Shown one piece after another: positions 10,701 to 19,138 of a stretch of DNA of 55,591 nucleotides. Position 1 is the stretch's first letter. Each line of letters begins with the position of its first letter. The stretch lies in assembly GCA_900755095.1 (NCBI GenBank), contig CAAEFE010000136.1, positions 1-55,591 of the forward strand. Reading direction: 5' to 3'. The notes under the pieces are model-generated. The model worked only from the letters and a program-made list of their open reading frames with translations. It made no database searches and was not told the origin of the DNA. This DNA is from an uncultured Bacteroides sp. Its GTDB lineage: Bacteria > Bacteroidota > Bacteroidia > Bacteroidales > Bacteroidaceae. The translations under genes were made by a program, and so were the position numbers.

Positions 10701-11276
10701 GGCAAAGTGACGTTGGACAATCCGGGTGACCAGAAAGTGATAGGTAATTCTACCCCGCGCTATCGTTTTAATCTGCAAGGAGGAATTGGTTGGCATGGTT
10801 TTGATATACGTGCTATTTTCGAAGGTGTAATGAAACGGGATTTGTGGACGGGAAGTGATGTCTTTTGGGGATTTTCCCGAGGAATATATAACTCTAATGT
10901 TACCCAATATCATATAGATAATACGTGGACTTATGAAAATCCGACTGCTTATTACCCTCGTCCCAATACAGATGGAAATGGCAGGAGCAGGCAGGTACAG
11001 ACAAAATATTTGCAGAATGCCGCTTATATCCGTTTAAAGGATATTACCCTTAGTTATAATATACCTAGGAAGTGGTTGTCTAAGTTAAAAATGGAGCAAA
11101 TCCGTGTTTATGTCAGCGGCATGAATTTGTGGGAGAAGACAGGATTACCACCTTTTATGACTCCGGATATTGTGGACCAGATAACAAGTGAGGGCGTAAG
11201 TTTACAAAGCGAAAATGCCGGTAAGCAATACGCTTTTATGAGAAGCTATTCATTCGGGATAAATATTACATTTTAA
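7716..11276 (+). CDS. SusC/RagA-type TonB-dependent transporter with STN domain
   Basis: A 1186-residue outer membrane transporter that imports the ligand captured by the SusD partner. In order: a long signal region (1-38), an STN secretin/TonB N-terminal domain (about 50-112, 'VTLNLTNVSLETLFKTLERK...'), a carboxypeptidase-like beta-sandwich ('VKGTVIDATGQPLPGVNITVQG', about 141-225), and the SusC signature 'LNEVVVVGYGTQKK'. A plug ('IRGNTSLNGGNALILVDGVE') and a beta-barrel ending in 'SFGINITF' follow. The STN domain marks it as a signalling transporter, consistent with the adjacent FecR/sigma pair. SusD follows 14 nt later. Confidence 0.97.
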   Translation: MKNNSQIRAKSKYLTNIGLRFLLLCILLTSYLPKVSAEDGFMLLQSTNVTLNLTNVSLETLFKTLERKSNYVFFFKENVLQENEKVTVKAQNESVVSILNRILPPRQLTYTVKGRQVIIVRLPRKEERKSETPVEFKEYTVKGTVIDATGQPLPGVNITVQGTTQGATTDLSGSFTLQIKDSKRVLLVASYIGFSTKKVWVSGETHSLKIMLEESSASLNEVVVVGYGTQKKLNLTGAVTTASGEILENRPIGNIAQGLQGMVPNLNITFNSGQPNQAAKINIRGNTSLNGGNALILVDGVEISDLSLVNPQDVESVSVLKDASAAAVYGARAAFGVMLVTTKKGKRNQKTRVTYSNNLSWSSPARLPEMPRSDVWARMWNKISDYDSPGSYYFNEKFMKALDAHIADPEHNPAILVDTEGIQHSSYTPATPGWAYVGNTDWLDEFYRKSAFMQQHNASLSGGTERNNYYASIGYKDQSGIFRYGNDSYKRFNLSFNFDTKITDWLDMSFSTRMSNIKNDEPYMDNGGSDAVTWYYEVYRMYPTLSVFLPNGDFAGIYLNGGNYNIIGKMALAGRNKKETWDQWYTGRFDLHPMKGLSVKGDYSWNRYSTVQKFHRKEMTQTFPEGRDPYLVETPNYVRNYNSNNIYQAINVWAEYKKSFNDVHNLSLMAGYNQEEKTYASTSYTMTDLYDNEMPISDLAINYKENEEGSDIWRVQGAFFRLNYDYRSKYLLEVNGRYDGSSKYAKHDRWAFFPSASVGWRISEEKFFKSLSKVVDNLKIRASIGALGNQITDGNHSFMSIISGKVLTNYMMDGKIVNGLNIPTLPSMVTWEKVITKDIGLDWSLFKNRLFGSFDFYVRDTKDMVRSVTLPAVLGTSGGKENIADMRTVGWELEMTWKDRIQNVLGSPLDYSLTVGLSDYQAEITKYDNPNGSLASGMYHKGQKLGEIWGYVTDGYIQDDFEAAKMNYLQKFISSKWYPGDIRYKDLNGDGIIDKGKVTLDNPGDQKVIGNSTPRYRFNLQGGIGWHGFDIRAIFEGVMKRDLWTGSDVFWGFSRGIYNSNVTQYHIDNTWTYENPTAYYPRPNTDGNGRSRQVQTKYLQNAAYIRLKDITLSYNIPRKWLSKLKMEQIRVYVSGMNLWEKTGLPPFMTPDIVDQITSEGVSLQSENAGKQYAFMRSYSFGINITF

Positions 11277-11290
11277 TATAATCAGCTACT

Positions 11291-13054
11291 ATGAAACAGT
11301 ATATAATTTCATTTATTTGTTTTTCATGTCTCCTTTTGTCCGGATGTAATTATCTGGATACGGAACCCGGTGATGCCATCTCCGGTGATTATTTCTGGGA
11401 AACTGCGAATGCTGCTGCCTTGGAGCAATATTGCAATTTATATTATCCAAAGCTGATTAAAGGACATGGAGACCCTCTGTCGTGGAATGTGGGTGCTATG
11501 ATTATGGCCGATTATCAATCTGATAATATATTAGTGTCAGGAGGTAGTAGCATTACGTATGGTCAGAATACCAAATTGACGAGCAACTCAGATTGGAATT
11601 GGTCAACGGTGAGAGGCTGTAATAGTTTTTTGCAGAACTATCAGCGATCTCCGGCTTCGGAAATGGATAAGAAGAAGTATGCCGGTGAAATCTTATTTTT
11701 CAAAGCATTCGATTATTATAATAAAGTGCGTCTTTTTGGAGATGTGCCCTGGTATGATACAGCATTGGACAAAGATGACCCAGATTTATATAAGGGACGT
11801 GATTCGCGAATAGTAGTGATGGCTTCTATTTTGAAGACGATTAACCAGGCTATTGAATTTTTGCCTCGTAAAACGAAGGTATATCGGGTCAGTCGTGATG
11901 CAGCTTTATTGTTGAAAGCGCGTATTTGCCTGTATGAAGGAACCTGGAGGCGCTATCGTGATATGGAAGGAGATGTGGAATATCTGAAAGAGGCTTATAA
12001 TGCTGCCGGAGAACTGATGGATTATGGATATTCTTTATATAAAGCTTCCGCTACGGGCGAAAATTATTTCGATCTTTTTATTCAGGATAATTATAATGGC
12101 AATCCGGAGATTATCTTGTCTCGTGAGTATGATCCGGCTATCAATGAGGGACACAATGTTTCCAGTGGTATTCCTAATGGTGAGATGGGAATGAGTCGTG
12201 ATTGTTTTGAAGAGTATCTCTGCTCGAATACAGGGAAACCTATTTCTCTTTGTGGTTGCCATCATCCCAATATGGGATATAATGCAGAAATGAAGAATCG
12301 TGACGGGCGTTTGTTACAAACCCTTTGTCTTCCGGAACCGGGCAGGTATGCACGCTATCTATATCGTGAAGACGGTGGTTCGTTAAAAGGCGGTGCTCCT
12401 AATATCTATACTATCCTTCCTAACTCCGATACGCGAACGTTTTATGGAGCTTCTTGTACAGGATATTCAATATGCAAATTTTACAAAGCATCCGAATTTT
12501 TAGTTGGAAATCATAAAGGAGGCATCGATGCTCCGGTAATGCGGTATGCCGAAGCCTTGTTGATTCGTGCTGAAGCGGGAGCTGAATTGGGTGAAGATCC
12601 GGAACTGGATAAGACAGTCAATGCGCTTCGTGCCCGTGCCGGTTTTACTTTCAAATTGGATGAGAATCCGTTGGAAGATCCTGATTTAGTGGCCAAATAT
12701 CCTGATATAAAAGGACCGAATAAAAATCTGATCCGTGAAATCCGTCGCGAACGTCGTGTCGAGCTTTTTGCGGAAGGTTATCGTTGGGATGATGTTTGCC
12801 GTTGGAATGTAGGAGAAATTGTTTTCAATCGTGTGCGTAGAGGAGCTAAGATGGATCCGGATTTATATACGACCGATGAAATTAAGACTATTCGGGACCA
12901 AATCGGGTTCGACCAGGATGGGTTTATTACTCCGTATGCCAAGAAAATCACCTATTCTATGAATTTTAAGGCGAAGAACTATTTGTATAATATTCCGTTG
13001 GATGAAATCTCCTTGAATCCGAACTTGTTGCCACAAAATCCGGGATGGGAGTAA
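11291..13054 (+). CDS. SusD/RagB-type nutrient-binding lipoprotein
   Basis: A 587-residue surface lipoprotein that forms the lid of the SusC channel. The signal peptide ends in the lipobox 'LLLSGC', followed by 'NYLDTEPGD'. TPR-like helices include 'AGEILFFKAFDYYNKVRLFGDVPWYD' and 'RYAEALLIRAEAGAELG', and the C-terminal region has 'IRRERRVELFAEGYRWDDVCRW', all typical of RagB/SusD. It is tightly coupled to the upstream SusC. The ligand cannot be read from sequence, but the downstream enzymes point to phosphodiester or phosphate-bearing substrates. Confidence 0.96.
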   Translation: MKQYIISFICFSCLLLSGCNYLDTEPGDAISGDYFWETANAAALEQYCNLYYPKLIKGHGDPLSWNVGAMIMADYQSDNILVSGGSSITYGQNTKLTSNSDWNWSTVRGCNSFLQNYQRSPASEMDKKKYAGEILFFKAFDYYNKVRLFGDVPWYDTALDKDDPDLYKGRDSRIVVMASILKTINQAIEFLPRKTKVYRVSRDAALLLKARICLYEGTWRRYRDMEGDVEYLKEAYNAAGELMDYGYSLYKASATGENYFDLFIQDNYNGNPEIILSREYDPAINEGHNVSSGIPNGEMGMSRDCFEEYLCSNTGKPISLCGCHHPNMGYNAEMKNRDGRLLQTLCLPEPGRYARYLYREDGGSLKGGAPNIYTILPNSDTRTFYGASCTGYSICKFYKASEFLVGNHKGGIDAPVMRYAEALLIRAEAGAELGEDPELDKTVNALRARAGFTFKLDENPLEDPDLVAKYPDIKGPNKNLIREIRRERRVELFAEGYRWDDVCRWNVGEIVFNRVRRGAKMDPDLYTTDEIKTIRDQIGFDQDGFITPYAKKITYSMNFKAKNYLYNIPLDEISLNPNLLPQNPGWE

Positions 13055-13092
13055 TTACTGACTCAATTTTAATTAAAGAATAACAGAAGACT

Positions 13093-14061
13093 ATGAAATA
13101 CAATTATATGTATATACTTAAAAGTTTACGTACCTCATTGCTGTTGATGGTCATGGTACTTTCATGCAGTTGTTCCAATGAAGAAAATTCAGCTCCCCAT
13201 AAAGGGGCTACTCTTCCGATAATGCAAGGAATAGCAGATAATGTCCCATACATTCAGTCGGTAGAGAAAGAGGCTGCTTATGATCTTCATGAAGGGATTC
13301 ATATAACCGACGTTACTTTTACATATTGTGCACATCCTACCCGTATGTTGATAGCAGAGATTGACTTGACTAAAAATGTAACGATTGCAGTTTCTACTCC
13401 TGATAATAAACCCGAAGTCGGGATACTAAAACAACAAGTGAAAGTGCAAGCGGAAAAGGCGGAGGCTAGCGGGAGAAAAGTGTTGTTAGGAACGAATGGT
13501 GATTATTATTCGCAGTCGAAAACGGACGATACATGGATACCGGGTGGTTTAGTCTATAAAGACGGCGTTGCGCTTTGGACTAAACTGGGATGGGAAGCCG
13601 ACCATGCTTTTTATTTGTTGGATGACGGAACAGCCCATATCACGCCTGTTGAAGAGTTTAATGCTGTGAAAGACCATGTCCGGGATGCTCTCTCCGGTTG
13701 GCAACGTTTGCTTATAGACGGACAGTTGGCTGGTAAATTCACGGTTAATGATAATGCGATGCAGTTTCATCCCCGTACATTTGTCGGAGTATCTAAAGAT
13801 AATAAGAAGGTATATCTGTTTGTGATTGACGGACGCCAACCGGAATATTCCAATGGCATGCTTCTGGAAGACATGATGCTGTTATGTCAGGGAGCCGGGT
13901 GTTATCAGGCATTGAATCTTGATGGCGGAGGTTCTACAACGATGGTGCGCAGGGTGGAACAAGCGGGAAGTCCTGTCTCTTTTGAAATAATGAATACCCC
14001 TTCTGATGTACCATCGAGAGCAGTATTGAATGGATTGCAAGTCATTGAAAAGAATAACTAA
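13093..14061 (+). CDS. Phosphodiester glycosidase family lipoprotein (NAGPA domain)
   Basis: A 322-residue lipoprotein (signal 'SLLLMVMVLSCSC', lipidation Cys about residue 25-27) with a NAGPA domain. This is the fold of the mammalian 'uncovering enzyme', which removes GlcNAc from GlcNAc-1-phospho-6-mannose. Visible family motifs are 'VLLGTNGDYYSQ', 'FHPRTFVGVSKDNKKVYLFVIDGR' and the strongly conserved 'ALNLDGGGSTTMV'. It probably cleaves a sugar-phosphodiester bond at the cell surface or in the periplasm. It lies 38 nt after SusD and 12 nt before the next gene, so it is part of the same operon. Confidence 0.88.
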   Translation: MKYNYMYILKSLRTSLLLMVMVLSCSCSNEENSAPHKGATLPIMQGIADNVPYIQSVEKEAAYDLHEGIHITDVTFTYCAHPTRMLIAEIDLTKNVTIAVSTPDNKPEVGILKQQVKVQAEKAEASGRKVLLGTNGDYYSQSKTDDTWIPGGLVYKDGVALWTKLGWEADHAFYLLDDGTAHITPVEEFNAVKDHVRDALSGWQRLLIDGQLAGKFTVNDNAMQFHPRTFVGVSKDNKKVYLFVIDGRQPEYSNGMLLEDMMLLCQGAGCYQALNLDGGGSTTMVRRVEQAGSPVSFEIMNTPSDVPSRAVLNGLQVIEKNN

Positions 14062-14073
14062 AAGTAGAATATT

Positions 14074-15993
14074 ATGAGAAAATATATTAGTCCTCACTAT
14101 TTGTTGAGTGGATTATTGGGAATGCTGGCGCTTGTCTTGTCCGTTTCGTGTGACGACACAGATGTGGTGCGCAGGGTAGATCCCCAAATAGAAGTACAGG
14201 CTGACCTTTTTACGGGTCCTGCCGCTTCACGGCAAGTATTGCCGCTTCATTCTACTTATCCATGGTTTGCAGAAGCGTCTGCTTCTTGGATTAAGTTGCA
14301 ACGTTATCGTGGACAGGCTTTGCTGCCGGACTCCATTGTTACGGAAATAGACGAAAATCCAAACATGGAACCGCGTGAAGGCTGGATTGAAATCCGTCTG
14401 ATGGACCAGATGTCTACTCGTATTGTAGTCAAGCAGAATGGACGTGGTTCTCTTATCACTTTACAGAAAAAAATAATTTATTTTAATGTAAATGGCGGAG
14501 AAACAATCTTGGATGTAATAACGGACAAGGACTGGACTACCGATGTACAACAGGAAGATGGGTTTACTTTTACGAAGATTGACAAGAACCACTTGAAAGT
14601 AAAAGTTGCTCCGAATACTACAGGTCGTGAATTGAAGAAGGTGGTGACACTAACAGATACAGAGAAGACTATAAAAACTGAACTGACTGTCATTCAGACT
14701 AACGTAGAGAAAATGTTGTCTATTTCGTTAACAGAAGCTGATAAAGACAGATTGGTTGTCAAGGCTGGTGAAAATATAGATATGCCGGTTTCCTTAAATG
14801 TCGGCTATGACTGTGTTGCGTCCGAAAGTTGGATAAAAGTATTGGCAACTCCACCGTTTGAAGGAGATATTGTACAGGATATCATGATAAAGATAGCTAT
14901 AGATCCCAATACAGGAGATGAAGAACGTAATGGATATATTGTAGTGAAAAATTCCGGAGACGTTACTGATGTTTCGGATACCTTATTTATCTCACAACGT
15001 GCTTGTAATCAGATAGTCTATGTGAAAGCAGGTGCATCTGGTGACGGTACAAGCTGGGAAAGGGCTTTCGGTACAGTAGAAGAGGGGCTGGCGGCATGTA
15101 CGGATTATGGTAGCATGGAGCTTTGGATAGCGGAAGGTGAATATCATTTGAAGAGCTGGACTTATCTTAAGAAAGGAGTTAATACGTATGGAGGATTTAA
15201 TGGTACGGAAAATAAACTGAAAGACAGGGATATGACCAAGAAATCTACTCTTGTCGCTGCACCTGCCAATACCTGGCCTTCAATATATGGTAATGTTTTG
15301 TCTGCCGGTGTTCATTGCTATGTGGACGGATTCGTATTTACAGGTTCAAATGTTACTCAAGGAGAAGGTTCTGTGGCTTTCTGGGGTGGTTGGATTCTAA
15401 GGAATTGTATGATAAGAAATAATAAGTCTTATAGAGATGCCGGTGGTGCTTTCTTTAATGTAACGTTGATTAATTGTTTGATTTGCAATAATACGACTGC
15501 TGATAACGGATCGGCAAAGGCAACTTCTTCTATTGTTAATGCGCAGGAGGGTACGCGATTGTATAATGTGACCATTGTGAATAATGAAAGTAGCGGGAGC
15601 AGTAGTGGCTTGCGTATAAATCGCGGTGCTGTATATAATTCCGTTATTTGGGGCAATGTGCATAAAATCGGTACGAATCATCAAGGATATTTGGATGTAA
15701 ATAAGAGCACCCTTTTCGTAAATAATGCAATACAGGGAGGTCTTGTCTATAATGGTGGAAATACGCCAAGTTCAACCGAAGGGTGTATCATCTTGAATGC
15801 GAGCAATGCAGCTGCCGACGGACCTGGTTTTATGGATGCCGGTTCGGGTGATTATCAGTTGCAGTCTACTTCGCCTTTGATTGATGCCGGTTCAAATCCG
15901 GCAGTTCAAAGTGCTTGGGATATTATTGGCAATAAGCGTATCTGGGGTGAGAAAATAGACATAGGAGCTTTTGAATACATTACAAAAGAATAG
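14074..15993 (+). CDS. BACON-domain / right-handed beta-helix surface lipoprotein
   Basis: A 639-residue lipoprotein (lipobox 'LVLSVSC', then DDTD). The N-terminal half has three BACON-like Ig-fold repeats: about 35-130 ('PWFAEASASWIKLQ...RIVVKQNG'), 135-215 ('TDKDWTTDVQQEDGFTF...TELTVIQT') and 225-310 ('ASESWIKVLATPP...LFISQR'). From about residue 312 ('IVYVKAGASGDGTSWERAFGTVEEGL') a pectin-lyase-like parallel beta-helix begins and ends with 'IDIGAFEYI', as in polymorphic-outer-membrane-like choice-of-anchor proteins. No catalytic residues are identifiable. It likely binds or displays the target glycoconjugate. A terminator follows it. Confidence 0.8.
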   Translation: MRKYISPHYLLSGLLGMLALVLSVSCDDTDVVRRVDPQIEVQADLFTGPAASRQVLPLHSTYPWFAEASASWIKLQRYRGQALLPDSIVTEIDENPNMEPREGWIEIRLMDQMSTRIVVKQNGRGSLITLQKKIIYFNVNGGETILDVITDKDWTTDVQQEDGFTFTKIDKNHLKVKVAPNTTGRELKKVVTLTDTEKTIKTELTVIQTNVEKMLSISLTEADKDRLVVKAGENIDMPVSLNVGYDCVASESWIKVLATPPFEGDIVQDIMIKIAIDPNTGDEERNGYIVVKNSGDVTDVSDTLFISQRACNQIVYVKAGASGDGTSWERAFGTVEEGLAACTDYGSMELWIAEGEYHLKSWTYLKKGVNTYGGFNGTENKLKDRDMTKKSTLVAAPANTWPSIYGNVLSAGVHCYVDGFVFTGSNVTQGEGSVAFWGGWILRNCMIRNNKSYRDAGGAFFNVTLINCLICNNTTADNGSAKATSSIVNAQEGTRLYNVTIVNNESSGSSSGLRINRGAVYNSVIWGNVHKIGTNHQGYLDVNKSTLFVNNAIQGGLVYNGGNTPSSTEGCIILNASNAAADGPGFMDAGSGDYQLQSTSPLIDAGSNPAVQSAWDIIGNKRIWGEKIDIGAFEYITKE

Positions 15994-16013
15994 TTTCAGA
16001 TAACTATAAGAAG

Positions 16014-16055
16014 AGGGCGATGGTGCCGATAGATTCAGCTACTGTCGCCCTTTTT
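16014..16055 (+). terminator. Intra-locus terminator/attenuator hairpin
   Basis: GGGCGA (16015-16020) pairs with TCGCCC (16045-16050), extended by G-U pairs, and is followed by TTTTT. It lies between the beta-helix gene and the phosphoesterase gene. It probably lowers read-through and could make the last genes of the locus less expressed. Confidence 0.7.
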
Positions 16056-16086
16056 ATTAAAGATACAGATAGCTAAAGGTGAGTAA

Positions 16087-18588
16087 ATGTGTGGTATTAT
16101 TATAAAATATGGAATGGTTATTAGTCTGTTGAGCTGCATCGCTCATCAAACTATGGCACAATATGCAGGGAAAGTTTTTGTCGATGAAAACAAGAATGGA
16201 CTTTTCGACAAAGGAGAAAAATTGTTGCAAGATGTATCAGTCTCTGATGGTTTGAACGTAGTGTCTACAGATTCAGATGGCACCTTCAGACTGCCGGGAC
16301 ATACTCGTGCGCATTTTCTTTTTATAACTACTCCTTCCGGATATAAAACGGACAATGCATACTATCGACCGATAGAGACGGGACGTATGGAATATGATTT
16401 TTCTGTATATCCTTGTCGGAATGGTATTCTGGCAGATGGAACCCATCGGTTTATACATATTTCAGATACGGAGATTCGTGGAAAAGAAGGTAATCAAGAG
16501 TGGGTAGATAATCTTTGTGATTACTCAAATAATGAGAAAATAGCTTTTATCGTACATACAGGAGACATTTGTTATGAAGCAGGTTTGAATAGTCATATTC
16601 AACTGTTGAATACGTCTTTAATGGAAGATACACAGGTATTCTATGGTATGGGTAATCACGATTTAGTCAAAGGAGGTTATGGAGAAGAGCTTTTCGAGAA
16701 GATTTACGGACCCACTTTTTATTCTTTTGAAGTAGGAAATATACATTATGTCATGACTCCCATGCTTCATGGGGATTATTCGCCTTACTATACGAAAGAA
16801 GATGTATATCATTGGTTGAAGAATGATTTGGCTCATACTGATAAGAGGAAATCTGTGATTGTCTTTAATCATAGTATATCAGAAGATACATTGTCTTTTA
16901 AGTATGGTATTAGTGACACAGAATATATAGATCTACCGGCAGCCGGTTTGAAAGCTTGGCTATATGGACATTGGCATGTGAACCAAATGTATAGACATGA
17001 ACCGACAGGGGTATATACGATTTGTACGCCTTCGCCTGCTTGTGGGGGAATAGATCATGCGCTTTCTTCTTTCCGGGTGCTGACAGTTGATGCGAAAGGC
17101 GGACTGACTTCAGAGTTGCGCTACAGTTATCTCTCTCCTTTTTTGCATATCGTGTCATTGGAAAATGGGCAGGTACCTGTGCTGCCTTCGGGCAGTGTCC
17201 CCCTATCTGTTAATGCTTATTATACAGCATCGCCAATACGTTCTATACGCTATTGGTGTGAATATGAGGGACGAAAAGTCGTATCGGATAAGTTTTTGGT
17301 ACGTCAAAGTGATTTTAATTGGTATGATGAGATTCCCTTGTTTTCTCGATGGAAGAATCGGCGAATAACGGTAGTAGTTGAAGCGATTTTCAATAATGGA
17401 GAAGTAAAGCAAACTAGACGTTCGGTTCTATATGGAAAACCTATAGAACAACAGCAGCGTTTGAGGTTGACATGGGTTAAAAATATAGGTGCTTCCGTAT
17501 ATATGTCTGCTCCTTTGGTTTATCAAGAATGTGTTTTCATGGCCTCTGTGGATGATAATATGTCGGGAAAAGCATCCGTTGTGTGTATAGATGCTCAGAG
17601 TGGAACCATTCGTTGGCGATATTCAGTTCGTGGTTCGGTACGTAGCAGTATAGCTGCTTCTGAAGGATTGGTTTTTGCCCAGGATGTATATGGAAACTTG
17701 TATGCGATTGATGCGGAGAACGGAACATTGGTTTGGGGGAAAAATTTGAGGACAGGAATACTCCCTCCTTTGGATGACGGATTGGCAGCGGTTGGCAAAG
17801 TGTTGTATGCAGGAACGGGGAAATCATTGTATGCATTCCATGCACCTACTGGTAAACAACTTTGGAAAAATGAGGCCTGGACAAGAGGAGAGGGATGCGT
17901 GGCTACACTTTCTTTTGGACAGAATGTTTTGATTGGGCATGCTAACTGGAAAGGATTATATGCTAACGATGCGACTACCGGTTGTTTGTTGTGGGAGAAC
18001 AAAGATGTTGAACTAATCTATCGTTCAGCTTCAGTTACTTGGGTGGAGAATAACGTATATCTTCTTTCTTCTCATTCATTGTTCATTTTGGATCCGACAA
18101 CAGGAAAGATCATTTTACGTAAGAAGTTAGGCTGTTCGGTCGATGTGAATTCAACTCCTTTGGTTACTGAATCTGAAATTATATTTGGAACAGCTAATAA
18201 TGGAATAATAGCTTTAGATCGTCAGACTTTAGATGAAAAATGGCATTTTAAAACGGGGCCATCCTTAATTTATTCATCTCCTTATTCCATACCACCGTCT
18301 TCCACAGTGGAAACAACACCTGTATTGATGGGTGATACCGTGTTTATGGGTGCTTCCGATGGAATACTCTATGCGCTGAACCGTACAGATGGTAAGTTAG
18401 TGGGGAGATTTAAAACAGGTGTCCCCATATTCTCTTCGGTTGCCGTATTGGGAAATGCATTGTACGTTGCCGATTTTGCAGGTAATGTATATAGATTTAT
18501 ATTAAATAAAGGCAGTTATATACGACTCTACACTAGCCCTGTCGTTATAACTTTTGGTTATAAAAAAACTCTTCCTAGTCGGCTATAA
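16087..18588 (+). CDS. Calcineurin-like phosphoesterase fused to a PQQ-like beta-propeller; 3' end altered by transposon insertion
   Basis: An 833-residue exported protein (signal peptide ending near 'HQTMAQ'). The N-terminal SdrD-B-like domain contains 'GKVFVDENKNGLFDKGEK' (about 26-105). The metallophosphoesterase core (about 118-330) has metal-ligand motifs 'HISDTEI', 'VHTGDIC', 'GMGNHDL', 'VIVFNHS' and 'LYGHWHVN'. The C-terminal half (about 455-805) is a propeller with repeats such as 'VVCIDAQSGTIRWRYSV' and 'LYAIDAENGTLVWGKNL'. It probably hydrolyses a phosphoester released by the upstream enzymes. Residues 809-833 are encoded by the left end of the IS1595-type transposon. The ancestral protein would have ended two residues after residue 808 (Thr-Leu-stop; the codons now lie at 22369-22377). 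Confidence 0.9.
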   Translation: MCGIIIKYGMVISLLSCIAHQTMAQYAGKVFVDENKNGLFDKGEKLLQDVSVSDGLNVVSTDSDGTFRLPGHTRAHFLFITTPSGYKTDNAYYRPIETGRMEYDFSVYPCRNGILADGTHRFIHISDTEIRGKEGNQEWVDNLCDYSNNEKIAFIVHTGDICYEAGLNSHIQLLNTSLMEDTQVFYGMGNHDLVKGGYGEELFEKIYGPTFYSFEVGNIHYVMTPMLHGDYSPYYTKEDVYHWLKNDLAHTDKRKSVIVFNHSISEDTLSFKYGISDTEYIDLPAAGLKAWLYGHWHVNQMYRHEPTGVYTICTPSPACGGIDHALSSFRVLTVDAKGGLTSELRYSYLSPFLHIVSLENGQVPVLPSGSVPLSVNAYYTASPIRSIRYWCEYEGRKVVSDKFLVRQSDFNWYDEIPLFSRWKNRRITVVVEAIFNNGEVKQTRRSVLYGKPIEQQQRLRLTWVKNIGASVYMSAPLVYQECVFMASVDDNMSGKASVVCIDAQSGTIRWRYSVRGSVRSSIAASEGLVFAQDVYGNLYAIDAENGTLVWGKNLRTGILPPLDDGLAAVGKVLYAGTGKSLYAFHAPTGKQLWKNEAWTRGEGCVATLSFGQNVLIGHANWKGLYANDATTGCLLWENKDVELIYRSASVTWVENNVYLLSSHSLFILDPTTGKIILRKKLGCSVDVNSTPLVTESEIIFGTANNGIIALDRQTLDEKWHFKTGPSLIYSSPYSIPPSSTVETTPVLMGDTVFMGASDGILYALNRTDGKLVGRFKTGVPIFSSVAVLGNALYVADFAGNVYRFILNKGSYIRLYTSPVVITFGYKKTLPSRL
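18503..18510. repeat. Target-site duplication, left copy
   Basis: TAAATAAA immediately precedes the left terminal inverted repeat and is repeated exactly at 22361-22368. IS1595-family elements are known to make 8-bp duplications. Confidence 0.93.
18511..18551 (+). repeat. Left terminal inverted repeat
   Basis: It begins GGCAGTTATATAC and continues with CAC-TAGC and a TTATAA block. The same pattern reads inward from the right end (complement of 22319-22360), allowing one 1-nt indel. Confidence 0.9.
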
Positions 18589-18622
18589 CTGGGAAGAGTC
18601 TGTTTCTTTAAACAGATATAAA

Positions 18623-18653
18623 TTTGAAAATTCAAATCAAATCTTTATCTTTG
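18623..18653 (+). promoter_or_regulatory. Consensus Bacteroides promoter for the 40-residue gene
   Basis: TTTG at 18623-18626, a 19-nt spacer, then TATCTTTG at 18646-18653: an exact match to the Bacteroides sigma-ABfr consensus. It leaves a 5' leader of roughly 85-90 nt before the ATG at 18748. Confidence 0.75.
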
Positions 18654-18747
18654 CAATAAGACAATATGCTTATCATAATACTATGTGGATAATTGGAAAG
18701 GGTCTACATAGGTAGGCTTTTGACTATAAATCAAAAACTTTTTAATT

Positions 18748-18870
18748 ATGAAAAAGCATATTTGCAACAAAGAGAAAACGGTTGAGGTTGAAGGTTACAT
18801 TGCTATACGTGAAAACAAAGTAGTATATGTTGAACCTCATAAACGTTGTCGCCCTACTAACAAGAAGTAG
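18748..18870 (+). CDS. Small basic 40-residue protein of unknown function (transposon cargo)
   Basis: The frame encodes 40 residues beginning MKKHICNKEK and ending HKRCRPTNKK. It is basic, with two cysteines. Although short, it has a perfect consensus promoter 19+8 nt spaced upstream and a strong terminator (9-bp perfect stem plus T-rich tail) 10 nt after the stop, which argues for a real expressed unit. It could be a regulator of transposition or a small nucleic-acid-binding protein (inference). I do not recognise a family. Confidence 0.6.
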   Translation: MKKHICNKEKTVEVEGYIAIRENKVVYVEPHKRCRPTNKK

Positions 18871-18880
18871 GCTTTGTTGG

Positions 18881-18912
18881 GAGTCGCATTTAGAGGATGC
18901 GACTCTTCTTAT
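18881..18912 (+). terminator. Rho-independent terminator of the 40-residue gene
   Basis: A perfect 9-bp stem GAGTCGCAT / ATGCGACTC (18881-18889 with 18897-18905), a 7-nt loop, then TTCTTATTT. Confidence 0.85.
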
Positions 18913-19038
18913 TTGACTTCAAATATAATAAATAACATCTAATTTACAAACATAATATCTGCTAATAATACTTAATCACCTCCACTTCTGTCTCATATTC
19001 TTTTGATTAGCAAAAATAAACTGTACTAAAATAGGTAT

Positions 19039-19065
19039 ATAGGTGTACTCAAATTAGTACACCTA
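19039..19065 (-). terminator. Hairpin closing the minus-strand cargo operon
   Basis: A perfect 11-bp inverted repeat ATAGGTGTACT / AGTACACCTAT with a 5-nt loop. It is 74 nt past the end of the small membrane protein gene, with only a moderately T-rich sequence after it on the minus strand. The stretch between 18913 and 19138 holds no other recognisable feature. Confidence 0.5.
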
Positions 19066-19138
19066 TCATATAATATAATCATATAATAAAACAAAGAATA
19101 TAACATGAAAGACATTTTTCAAGCAAAATGCCTATTGA

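Noticed and set aside
18541..18600. The hairpin ACTCTTCC...GGAAGAGT as the native terminator of the phosphoesterase gene
   Set aside because: It lies inside transposon DNA, so it cannot be the original terminator, although it may stop read-through now.
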